DNA from: an uncultured Acetatifactor sp.
Lineage (GTDB): Bacteria > Bacillota > Clostridia > Lachnospirales > Lachnospiraceae
Assembly (NCBI GenBank): GCA_910585615.1
Contig: CAJUFO010000076.1
Coordinates: 1-21,753, forward strand
Direction of reading: 5' to 3'
DNA length: 21,753 nt
Positions 1-6,881 of this stretch are shown piece after piece (within the stretch, counting starts at the first letter, position 1; every line of letters starts with the position of its first letter). Made by a program: the position numbers and the translations under genes. Under the pieces are notes generated by a model. It did no database searches. It worked only from the letters and a program-made list of their open reading frames with translations, and had not been told where the DNA came from.

Positions 1-57
1 TTGCCGCGGCTTCATCGATCCTATGTATCTCCACCGACTCTGAATAAGAGAAATCAT
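1..57 (-). CDS. Possible partial CDS running off the left edge
   Basis: Downstream of a consensus minus-strand promoter there is an open frame that starts at an ATG at 57 (reads MISLIQSRWRYIGSMKPRQ) and is still open at base 1. A second in-frame ATG lies at 15 with a weak GGAT upstream. Neither start has a strong ribosome binding site. Another frame is also open here, from just after stops near the -10 box to the window edge, but it has no ATG, GTG or TTG start. Too little is visible to name a product. The best support that a gene begins here is the promoter, not the reading frame. Confidence 0.25.
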   Translation of the reverse strand, partial: MISLIQSRWRYIGSMKPRQ

Positions 58-112
58 ATGCAATTGTGTAGGATATTCTTTGCCGACCTCTGATATCTTC
101 TATCCGTTCTAT

Positions 113-141
113 ACTTTACTACGAATCAGGCCCGCTGTCAA
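113..141 (-). promoter_or_regulatory. Sigma-A-type promoter reading off the left edge
   Basis: On the minus strand TTGACA (141-136) is separated by exactly 17 bases from TAAAGT (118-113). The -35 box is a perfect match and the -10 box is close to consensus. It lies about 30 bases past the pilT stop codon, so a separately transcribed gene probably begins to the left of this window. Confidence 0.6.
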
Positions 142-171
142 CAGGAATTTTTATCCTGACGCTCCTGACAG

Positions 172-1290
172 TCAATTCTCCCCCAGCCTCTTCTCCATGT
201 ACTCGTATCCGTAATGGGTGCGGTATTTCAGCGCCGTGGACTTGGCGATCTTCCCCTCCCGGCACAGCCGCAGGAGATTCCCGTCCATGGTGCACATGCC
301 CTCGTTCACGCCGGCCTGCATGACAGCCCCAAGCTGGTTCACCTTGTTCTCCCGGATCATGTTCTGGATGGCGTCCGTGGACTTCAGCACCTCGAAGACC
401 GGAATCCGTATCTGATTGCCCTCCCCGTCCTCCATGGTGGACGGCACCAGCTGCTGGCAGACCACAGCCTTCAGCACCTGGGCCAGCTGGGTCCTGGCCT
501 GCTCCTTCTCCGGGAACACGTCCACGATGCGGTTGATGGTGTCCGCCGCGCTGTTGGTATGCAGGGTGCTGAACACCAGCACGCCGGTCTCTGCGGCAAT
601 CAGGGCCGCGGAAATAGTGTCGTAATCCCGCATCTCTCCTACCAGGATCACGTCCGGGCTCTCCCGCAGGGCGGAGCGCAGGGCGCTTAGGTATCCCGGT
701 GTGTCGATGGAAATCTCCCTCTGGGTCACAATCGCCTTCTTGTGCCTGTGGATGTACTCGATGGGGTCTTCCATAGTGATGATATGGCAGTCCCGGCTAT
801 TGTTGATCCGGTCGATCATACAGGCCAGGGTGGTGGTCTTGCCCGTGCCCGCGGCCCCGGTCACCAGCACCAGACCGCCGTTCTTATTGCTCCTGCCCTG
901 GGAATCGTCCGTCAGGGCCAGGATGTCCTCCGGTATCCCCAGCTTTACCGGATCCGGCAGTTCGAAGCGTATGACGCGGATGACAGCCGCAAGGGAGCCC
1001 CTCTGGCGGAACACATTGACCCGGAAGCGCCCCCCGGGGAAATTCTCCCGCCTGGACATGGAGAGGGAGAAATCGTCGTCCTCCCCGGCCTCCAGCCTAG
1101 CCTTGGTCCTCTTTGCCTCCCCGTAGATCTGCTCCACCAGCTCCCCGATATCCTTTGGCATCAGCGGAGCCATGTCCATCCGTATCTGTACGCCGTTCCG
1201 TTTCATCGTGACCGGCAATCCGGCCACCAAAAAGATGTCCGCCACTTCCTCATCCCGCACTGCCTGTTCAAGGATTTCCTGTAATCTCAT
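172..1290 (-). CDS. pilT: PilT-type type IV pilus ATPase
   Basis: A hexameric secretion/twitching ATPase of the PilT branch of the GspE family, expected at the cytoplasmic face of a pilus machine to drive pilin depolymerisation (retraction). The 372 residues are the usual PilT length. An N-terminal PAS-like region (about 1-115) is followed by the RecA-like core: Walker A GAAGTGKT (145-152, Lys151), Asp box ITMEDPIEY (171-179), Walker B ending in VGEMRD (217-222), and His box STLHTNSA (241-248). STDAIQNMIREN (304-315) resembles the AIRNLIRE motif that marks retraction ATPases. AAGGGGG sits 7 bases before the ATG. It is the last gene of the minus-strand pilus-like operon; no PilB/GspE extension ATPase is visible in the window. 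The family is certain; the retraction role is inferred from the motif and length. Confidence 0.93.
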   Translation of the reverse strand: MRLQEILEQAVRDEEVADIFLVAGLPVTMKRNGVQIRMDMAPLMPKDIGELVEQIYGEAKRTKARLEAGEDDDFSLSMSRRENFPGGRFRVNVFRQRGSLAAVIRVIRFELPDPVKLGIPEDILALTDDSQGRSNKNGGLVLVTGAAGTGKTTTLACMIDRINNSRDCHIITMEDPIEYIHRHKKAIVTQREISIDTPGYLSALRSALRESPDVILVGEMRDYDTISAALIAAETGVLVFSTLHTNSAADTINRIVDVFPEKEQARTQLAQVLKAVVCQQLVPSTMEDGEGNQIRIPVFEVLKSTDAIQNMIRENKVNQLGAVMQAGVNEGMCTMDGNLLRLCREGKIAKSTALKYRTHYGYEYMEKRLGEN

Positions 1291-1335
1291 ATCTATACCC
1301 CCTTACGCGCTTTGACGCGTATTCCGATTGAAATC

Positions 1336-1362
1336 AATAGAGTCCCGTTTTGGGATTCTATT
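1336..1362 (-). other. Stem-loop between pilin-like gene and pilT
   Basis: An 11-bp stem with one mismatch (AATAGA/TCTATT plus TCCC/GGGA) around a 5-base loop overlaps the stop codon of the upstream gene. No U-tract follows, so it does not look like a terminator. It may be an RNA processing or stabilising hairpin that sets pilT expression apart from the rest of the operon; this is inference. Confidence 0.4.
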
Positions 1363-1759
1363 CCATCATCCAAAGGTTCCTGTCCCCTTCCGGCTCCCAT
1401 TCTTTCTGAATCCTCCAGCTCACCACGCGCAGGTGCCCGCTCTCATCGACGACGCCCACCCGCAGGCTGAATTCTCCCTCCTGGAATGTCTTCCAGACCG
1501 TGCCGTCATCGTCCCTCTCCGTACTGTCAAGCGACTCCGGCGCATTTCCCTCCTCCAGGGCTTTTGCGGCGGTCTGCAGGAAGCGCTGTCCTTCCGCCTC
1601 CAGCGCATATCTGGTCTGTACCGTATCGGCATACTTCTGTGCCAGGTTCCAGTCCGCCCGGGCTGTGGCAAACGCAAGGACACCCAGCGTGGTCATACAG
1701 ATGCTGATTACTGTCAGCAACAGCGCCAGCGGCCCCAGCTTGATTGGTATATGCCTCAT
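1358..1759 (-). CDS. Small single-span membrane protein of the pilus-like operon
   Basis: 133 residues: a short positive N-terminus (MRHIPIK), one hydrophobic span (about 8-31), then an extracytoplasmic region. This begins as a likely helix (about 33-72, a pilin-like N-terminal helix plan) and ends in a small domain with aromatic and charged residues. There is no canonical G|FxxxE prepilin cleavage motif. AAGGAGG lies about 9 bases before the ATG. It sits 18 bases after the preceding minus-strand gene and 67 bases before pilT, so it is probably co-transcribed. I do not recognise a named family. A minor pseudopilin-like or platform accessory role is inferred from architecture and location only. 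Confidence 0.65.
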   Translation of the reverse strand: MRHIPIKLGPLALLLTVISICMTTLGVLAFATARADWNLAQKYADTVQTRYALEAEGQRFLQTAAKALEEGNAPESLDSTERDDDGTVWKTFQEGEFSLRVGVVDESGHLRVVSWRIQKEWEPEGDRNLWMME

Positions 1760-1777
1760 ATGCCCCTCCTTGTCATC

Positions 1778-2347
1778 CTAAAATCCGCCCGGGCTTATAT
1801 CCATGCCTGCGAACACCTCTGTCTCCAGCGTATAAATCGGCTCCCTCTCTCCCGCCCGATTCACGGTGATGAGGCTTTTCACAAGCCCCGCTCCCTCGGG
1901 AACGCCGTCAGATTCCTCTCCGGACCATTCCGGCATCCACCGGACTTCCATCCAGATCGTCCCATCCGGCACAGGGTTCAGGTCATCGTCATAATACACG
2001 CGTAAGGTATCCGCTCCTGCCCTCTCCGCAGCGCTTTCCTCGGCAGCCCCGATATCTTCCGTCCCGGAGCGTGCAAAAATCTCCGCATTGCCGTTCTCCT
2101 CCAGCAGCGCCCGAACTTCCTCCAGGCTGTCCGATGCCGCCACTGCCTCCGCCCCGTTCTCCGCCAGATGCACCGCTCCCGTCAGGAGCACCGCGTCCCG
2201 CCCTTTCCGTCCCGACCAGGCGAATACTTTGGCCAGCGCCAGTATCACTATGGCGAACACTGCCGTCAAAAGCAGCGCTTCTATATAAAAGGCCGTTCCA
2301 CGGCTCCTCCCACGCTTTCCTCCGGTTCTGCCGCTATCCTCAATCAT
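1778..2347 (-). CDS. Pilin-like membrane protein of the pilus-like operon
   Basis: 189 residues from the ATG at 2347. A GTG at 2368 is also in frame, but AGAAGGGGG lies about 9 bases before the 2347 ATG, which also overlaps the upstream stop codon by 8 bases, so translational coupling is likely. A basic N-terminus (GGKRGRSRG) precedes FYIEALLLTAVFAIVILAL, a hydrophobic helix with an early Glu that resembles a type IV prepilin N-terminus, but the usual Gly before the cleavage site and Glu at +5 are not in register. The rest is an acidic soluble domain ending in a strand-rich part. Family not recognised; minor pilin-like role inferred. Confidence 0.68.
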   Translation of the reverse strand: MIEDSGRTGGKRGRSRGTAFYIEALLLTAVFAIVILALAKVFAWSGRKGRDAVLLTGAVHLAENGAEAVAASDSLEEVRALLEENGNAEIFARSGTEDIGAAEESAAERAGADTLRVYYDDDLNPVPDGTIWMEVRWMPEWSGEESDGVPEGAGLVKSLITVNRAGEREPIYTLETEVFAGMDISPGGF

Positions 2348-2831
2348 CTGCGGCCACCCCCTTCTCACTCCTTAAACCAAACAGCACTCTGCCTGCGTCC
2401 GTGATGACTGCATAGGTCTGGCCGCCCAGCTCTTCAATCCGGAATTCCTCGGTCTCTCCGATGACCTGGGCCATATCGGGGTACAGTGCCCCTGCCGCCT
2501 CTCCGTAATCCTCCACCAGGCTGTCCCCATACCGGTAAATGCGGATGGCATATCCGCTCTGGCCGTCCGCGATCACCAGCACGGGCTCCCCCTCCACCTG
2601 GGACACCGATACCGCGCCTGCCGTATCATTCATCCTCACGCAGGTGGAGATGTAGGAGAGCAATGCCCTGGCCTCGTTGTTCCGGTTCTGGCCGTCAGCG
2701 ATTTCCCGGTAGGTCTGCGCACCGAAAATCACTGTCAGGAAAAATCCTGCCAGAAACACCCCGGCCACTGCCATGGTCTGTATTCCGGATAAGCTGCCCT
2801 CTCGTCTCACAGGCCGTGCCTCCTCTCTCAT
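2340..2831 (-). CDS. Pilin-like membrane protein, DUF4860-like
   Basis: 163 residues: a basic N-terminus, one hydrophobic helix (about 20-41, TMAVAGVFLAGFFLTVIFGA), then a globular domain with repeated short strands (EPVLVIADG, YAIRIYRYGDSLVED, YAVITDAGRVLFGL). From memory this resembles the DUF4860 family found beside pilus-like operons of Clostridia; I could not verify that. It starts 6 bases after the preceding gene ends and overlaps the next by 8 bases, so it belongs to a tightly coupled translation unit. It has no canonical prepilin peptidase site. Confidence 0.7.
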   Translation of the reverse strand: MREEARPVRREGSLSGIQTMAVAGVFLAGFFLTVIFGAQTYREIADGQNRNNEARALLSYISTCVRMNDTAGAVSVSQVEGEPVLVIADGQSGYAIRIYRYGDSLVEDYGEAAGALYPDMAQVIGETEEFRIEELGGQTYAVITDAGRVLFGLRSEKGVAADD

Positions 2832-2837
2832 ATAAAC

Positions 2838-3152
2838 CTAGTTTCTGCCAATCACCTTCACCGCGGGGGGCACATTGGACGCAAAGACGTCATAGCTTAC
2901 ATAGAACTCCTTCTCATTAATCTGGAGCCCATAGTTTTCCACCAGATAAGCAAGGCTGGGCGGAAACGCCCCCTCCACCACGTAACACTGCATGGCACAG
3001 CGTTCCACTGCGGTCTTTATGGCCCTGGTGCTCTCCTCGTCCATGTCACTGCCGGACGCGGGCAGAACCAGAATCCACACGCAGACGGCTATGAGAAGCG
3101 CAGCACCGGCCGCCAGCCCAGGCCATCTCTTCCTCTTTTTATCTACATACAT
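2838..3152 (-). CDS. Small ComGC/pilin-like membrane protein
   Basis: 104 residues: N-terminus KKRKRWPG, one hydrophobic segment (about 12-32), then a short domain. The stretch AIKTAVERCAMQCYVVEGAF followed by PPSLAYLVENYGL has the layout of small Gram-positive pilins and ComGC-like pseudopilins (helix, then 'YxxxxGxxPxxLxxLvenYG'). It carries two close cysteines (CAMQC) that could form a disulphide. GGAGGTGG is placed just before the ATG at 3152. A canonical G|FTLIE leader is missing. The best candidate for the main pilin-like subunit of this operon, but that is inference. Confidence 0.68.
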   Translation of the reverse strand: MYVDKKRKRWPGLAAGAALLIAVCVWILVLPASGSDMDEESTRAIKTAVERCAMQCYVVEGAFPPSLAYLVENYGLQINEKEFYVSYDVFASNVPPAVKVIGRN

Positions 3153-3204
3153 CTTACCACCTCCCGGGACTATGTATCAATCCGTCAGACAGATATGCCT
3201 GCTG

Positions 3205-4248
3205 CTATCCCATGGAGTTCATCATGCCGATCAGGGGCAGCATGACGCTCAGCAAAGACAGCCCCACCGCCAGCATCAGGATGCCGGACAGCACCGGATC
3301 CACAATGCCAACCAGACGGTCCACCAGATTCGTGCAGTGGTCCGCCAGCAGTCCCGTGAGCTTCCTCAGCACCGATTCCAGGCTGCCGCTGCGCTCCCCT
3401 GCCAGGAGCATCCTTCCGTAGACAGGCTCGAAAAGGCGCACGTCTACGGCCGCCTGGGCGATGCCATGTCCCTGATCCATCCGGTCCACGCAGCGGTCGA
3501 TTCTTTCCTCCACCGGCCTGCAGGAAACCATCTTCCTGCTCTCTGCCACAGCGATGTCCTGGATTTCGCCGCTGGCCAGGAAAGTGGACAGCGCCGCCGT
3601 AAAGCGGAACATCCCCAGGCTCTCCAGTATGGAGGCGCAGAAGGGAATCCTGCAGAGCATATTTTCTACGAAATCCCGTTTGTTGGTATTCCATAGAATG
3701 AACCCAAGCGCCAGCGCCGCCGCCAATACCACCATCACGGCCAGTGCTGTCCAGCAGAGCGCATAGGCCCATTTCACATATCCATACGCCGAAGCCGTCA
3801 GGCTTCCCGTCAGGCTGTCGTATACATCCGTAAAGGCCGGCAGCACCATGGCCAGCATGACGGCCAGCACGACGATGATGATGCCCAGCATGGCCACCGG
3901 ATAAATGACCGCACCTCTCAGCTTTCCGGCCATGGTCTTCTGGTCTTCATAATAACGCGCAAGCTGGAACAGCACATCCTCCAGCCGCCCCGCTTTCTCC
4001 CCGGCCAGGACCATCCGCAGGCAATATTCCGGAAAAATTCCTGTAGCCTCCATGGCGGCGGAGAGCCCCTTCCCTGCCTCCGTCTCCGCCTGCATGATTA
4101 CAAGCCCTTCTTCCAAAGGGCCTCCCTGTCCGCTGCCGGATCTGAGCAATGCAACGGCCTCGTCCATCTGGATTCCGGACTGCACCATCATCGCCATGCT
4201 CTCACAGAATGCACTGACCCCCAGACTGTCCAGTTTCCCACGTCTCAT
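3205..4248 (-). CDS. pilC: PilC/GspF-family inner-membrane platform protein
   Basis: 347 residues, somewhat shorter than typical PilC (about 400). It carries the duplicated T2SSF domain: PEYCLRMVLAGEKAGRLEDV (73-92) is echoed by FEPVYGRMLLAGERSGSLES (273-292), the signature LxxGExxGxL repeat. Predicted membrane spans lie near 114-138, 160-186 and 313-340. The protein forms the membrane base on which the ATPase acts to move pilin subunits. AGGAGGGG lies upstream of the ATG. It follows the transglutaminase lipoprotein gene by 57 bases and precedes the pilin-like genes by 52 bases. Family assignment is firm; whether the machine is a pilus, pseudopilus or DNA-uptake device cannot be told here. 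Confidence 0.92.
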   Translation of the reverse strand: MRRGKLDSLGVSAFCESMAMMVQSGIQMDEAVALLRSGSGQGGPLEEGLVIMQAETEAGKGLSAAMEATGIFPEYCLRMVLAGEKAGRLEDVLFQLARYYEDQKTMAGKLRGAVIYPVAMLGIIIVVLAVMLAMVLPAFTDVYDSLTGSLTASAYGYVKWAYALCWTALAVMVVLAAALALGFILWNTNKRDFVENMLCRIPFCASILESLGMFRFTAALSTFLASGEIQDIAVAESRKMVSCRPVEERIDRCVDRMDQGHGIAQAAVDVRLFEPVYGRMLLAGERSGSLESVLRKLTGLLADHCTNLVDRLVGIVDPVLSGILMLAVGLSLLSVMLPLIGMMNSMG

Positions 4249-4305
4249 AGCGCCCCTCCTTCTATGTCGGCCATTCGCCCCGCTGACCGCCCAATCTCCC
4301 CATTT

Positions 4306-5340
4306 TCAATAATACAGCTCATCCAGATAATTCTCTCCGTCCCCAATCAAGGATGCATCCTTGCCATTGGCGGAAAAGGTCAAATCCAACCGATTCCAGC
4401 TGCCCGCCTTCACCTCATACTTCACCGTCACCCAGCCGGTCTCCTCCGTATAGAACATATTCCATGCGTGGTAGACATCGTTGGGCGACACATCGCCGAA
4501 GACCATCTTGGTGGGAATCCCCTGGCTGCGCAGCATTCCGGCCACGAGAGAGGCATAGTCGAAGCAGATGCCCTTCCCCGTCCGCAGCGTGTCGTCCAGC
4601 ACCGGCATGTAGCCCGAGGTGGTCTGCACCATCTGCGCCTTCTCCGTGTCATAGACGATATTGTCGCAGATATATTCGAACACTGCCCCCACGACCCCAA
4701 GCGCGTCCTCCTCCTGTTCAGCCAGCCGAGCGGCTAACCGCACACATTCCGAATCCCGGTCATAGTCCACGTAAGCGCTGGGCCGCAGGAAGGGCTGGAA
4801 TTCATCCTCCAGCTTCACCTCGCAGTCCAGTGTAAACAAAGGCCTGTATTTCGTGGATTCCACATTTTCCATCGCCTTGATGGTATAGATGCCGTCCCCC
4901 TCCTGCAAAGGGAATATCACCGGCGTCCCGTCCGCCGGGACATCGTATCTGTACTCCATCTCCCCCTTAAACACCTGGAGCTTGAGACGGGTGCTGGACT
5001 GCCCTGATACCCCTATGTAGCCCTGGGCCGCATGCTCCAGGTCAATCCGCACTTGTTCGTTTCCCTGGGCATGCTCGGCATGAAAGGCGGAATCCGCGAA
5101 TTCCGGCGCCTGATACGGCTTGAAGTCCGTCTTGTCCTGCCCGGAAGCTCCGGACGCGTTCGGCACAGCCTCATACTCCTGGTTCTCCACCACCGTGGAG
5201 ACCTGGGACGTGCCGTCCTGTGGCTTGCTTTCCGCCTGCGATTCCTCCGATGCGGCGGGGCCGCCGCATCCTCCAACAAACAGTCCTAATAGCATTACCG
5301 GCATAAGACATTGGCGTGCGCTGCGCCGCATAGATTTCAC
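4306..5340 (-). CDS. Lipoprotein with transglutaminase-like domain
   Basis: 344 residues starting at a GTG with AAGGAG placed 5-8 bases upstream. The N-terminus MKSMRRSARQ plus a hydrophobic segment ends in the lipobox FVGGC (Cys25), so it should be a lipid-anchored surface protein. A low-complexity linker (about 27-80) is followed by a beta-rich region (about 95-180) and a transglutaminase-like/papain-fold domain. Its likely catalytic triad is Cys259 (GKGICFDYA), His291 (YHAWN) and Asp319 (RLDLTF), all present, so it is probably active as a protease or crosslinking enzyme. It is the first gene before pilC on the same strand. A role in processing or crosslinking surface or pilus proteins is inference from this position. 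Confidence 0.88.
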   Translation of the reverse strand: MKSMRRSARQCLMPVMLLGLFVGGCGGPAASEESQAESKPQDGTSQVSTVVENQEYEAVPNASGASGQDKTDFKPYQAPEFADSAFHAEHAQGNEQVRIDLEHAAQGYIGVSGQSSTRLKLQVFKGEMEYRYDVPADGTPVIFPLQEGDGIYTIKAMENVESTKYRPLFTLDCEVKLEDEFQPFLRPSAYVDYDRDSECVRLAARLAEQEEDALGVVGAVFEYICDNIVYDTEKAQMVQTTSGYMPVLDDTLRTGKGICFDYASLVAGMLRSQGIPTKMVFGDVSPNDVYHAWNMFYTEETGWVTVKYEVKAGSWNRLDLTFSANGKDASLIGDGENYLDELYY

Positions 5341-5460
5341 CGCCTCTCCTTACTATGTCTATGACCCAAAAAGGCCTTATCAACCACTGACAAGACCCGT
5401 TCCTACCCTTTCTTCTGAAAAGCTTTAAGCCGATGCCGCTCATCGCCAGGCCCTGTCTGT

Positions 5461-6756
5461 TCAGCCCACCTTGAGCTTGAATCTCTGAATATCCTTCTCC
5501 GCCTCCACCAGCTCGATCTGTGCTCCCAGATTCTGCAGCTTGATATGGAAATCCTCATAGCCCCGCTCAATATATTTGATATTGTCAACGACGCTGACGC
5601 CCTCCGCGGCCAGTGCGGCAATCACCAGTGCGGCCCCCGCCCGCAGATCGGGCACCGTGATGCTGGCCCCGGTATATTTCTCCACGCCATCGATGATAGC
5701 AGTGTCTCCTCCTTCTACCTTCACATCGGCTCCCATCCTGACCAGCTCATCCACATATTTGAACCGGTTTTCAAATACGCTCTCCGTCACGATGCTGGTC
5801 CCCCTGGCCACTGCCAGCGCCACTGTCATCTGAGGCTGCATGTCCGTGGGGAAACCGGGATAGGGCAGGGTCCTTACCTGGGTATGAGCCAGCGGCTTTG
5901 CGGCCACCACGCGGATACAGTCGTCCGCCTCCTCCACCTCGCATCCTATCTCTAAGAGCTTTGCCGTAATCGATTCCAGGTGCTTGGGGATGACGTTCTT
6001 CACCGTCACGTCCCCTTTGGTGACCGCGGCGGCGAACATAAAGGTGCCCGCCTCAATCTGATCGGGGATGATGGCATAATCCGTGCCATGGAGCTTTGCC
6101 ACCCCCCGAATCCTGATCACATCGGTGCCTGCCCCTTTGATGTTGGCGCCGCAGCTGTTCAGGAAATTCGCCACATCCACCACATGGGGCTCCTTGGCGC
6201 AGTTCTCGATGATGGTCATACCCTCCGCCATGGTGGCCGCCATCATCACATTGATCGTAGCACCTACACTGACCTTGTCCATATAGATATGGCTGCCCCG
6301 AAGCTGCTCGGCCTTTGCCTTGATCAGTCCGTGCTCGATGATTACCTCCGCACCCAGGGCACGGAACCCCTTGATGTGCTGATCCACCGCCCGGCTGCCG
6401 ATATCGCAGCCTCCGGGCAGGACTACCTCCGCCTGCTTATACTTTCCCAGAAATGCCCCCAGGAGATAGTAGGAGCCTCTGATTTTCTTACATCCCTCAT
6501 GTTCCACCGTGAGATTGTGGATATTGCCCGCATTGATCAGAACCCTGTGCCGGTTGATGCGCTTCACCGTGACGCCGGTGCTGGCCATGGCGTCCAGCAT
6601 CACGTCCATGTCCCGCACATCCGGAATGTTGTCTATATACACAGTCTCATCCGTCATGGCGGCTGCCGCGAAGACAGGGAGCGCCGCGTTCTTCGCGCCC
6701 GCTATCTCCACATCGCCTACCAGCGGATTTCCGCCTTTTATGATATATTGTTCCAT
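5461..6756 (-). CDS. murA: UDP-N-acetylglucosamine 1-carboxyvinyltransferase
   Basis: Catalyses the first committed step of peptidoglycan synthesis, transfer of enolpyruvate from PEP to UDP-GlcNAc, in the cytoplasm. 431 residues from the ATG at 6756, the family's normal size. The longer in-frame extension to 6885 is rejected because AGGAAG lies 5 bases before the 6756 ATG and the promoter lies inside the extension. Visible motifs are GAKNAALP (20-27, Lys22 and Asn23 in substrate binding), PGGCDIGSR (115-123) with the PEP-reactive Cys117 (target of fosfomycin, so a Cys-type sensitive enzyme), and PDLRAGAALV near the C-terminus. Its own promoter separates it from the upstream wall hydrolase gene. 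Clostridia often carry two murA paralogues; which one this is cannot be decided. Confidence 0.96.
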   Translation of the reverse strand: MEQYIIKGGNPLVGDVEIAGAKNAALPVFAAAAMTDETVYIDNIPDVRDMDVMLDAMASTGVTVKRINRHRVLINAGNIHNLTVEHEGCKKIRGSYYLLGAFLGKYKQAEVVLPGGCDIGSRAVDQHIKGFRALGAEVIIEHGLIKAKAEQLRGSHIYMDKVSVGATINVMMAATMAEGMTIIENCAKEPHVVDVANFLNSCGANIKGAGTDVIRIRGVAKLHGTDYAIIPDQIEAGTFMFAAAVTKGDVTVKNVIPKHLESITAKLLEIGCEVEEADDCIRVVAAKPLAHTQVRTLPYPGFPTDMQPQMTVALAVARGTSIVTESVFENRFKYVDELVRMGADVKVEGGDTAIIDGVEKYTGASITVPDLRAGAALVIAALAAEGVSVVDNIKYIERGYEDFHIKLQNLGAQIELVEAEKDIQRFKLKVG

Positions 6757-6835
6757 ATAATCTTCCTCTGCCTGGGGCCAAATATTTATCTGGCCATCTG
6801 CCCCGATACGGCCATAGCTTTTTCGCACAAAGCCT

Positions 6836-6864
6836 ATCTTACCACATTTTCCCTCGTTTGTAAA
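6836..6864 (-). promoter_or_regulatory. murA promoter with extended -10
   Basis: On the minus strand TTTACA (6864-6859), a 17-base spacer and TAAGAT (6841-6836) preceded by TGG, an extended -10. The expected start of transcription is about 70 bases before the murA ATG. It supports 6756 as the murA start and independent transcription from the M23 gene. Confidence 0.6.
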
Positions 6865-6881
6865 CCGAACATCCATTCCTG

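Noticed and set aside
1301..1320. ACGCG/CGCGT hairpin before pilT
   Set aside because: Only 5 bp and close to the ribosome binding site; too short to call a regulatory structure.
5341..5460. Promoter for the lipoprotein-pilus operon (TTGATA with TAGACA)
   Set aside because: The -10 match is poor and it would put the transcription start nearly on the ribosome binding site. A terminator after murA was also looked for and not found.
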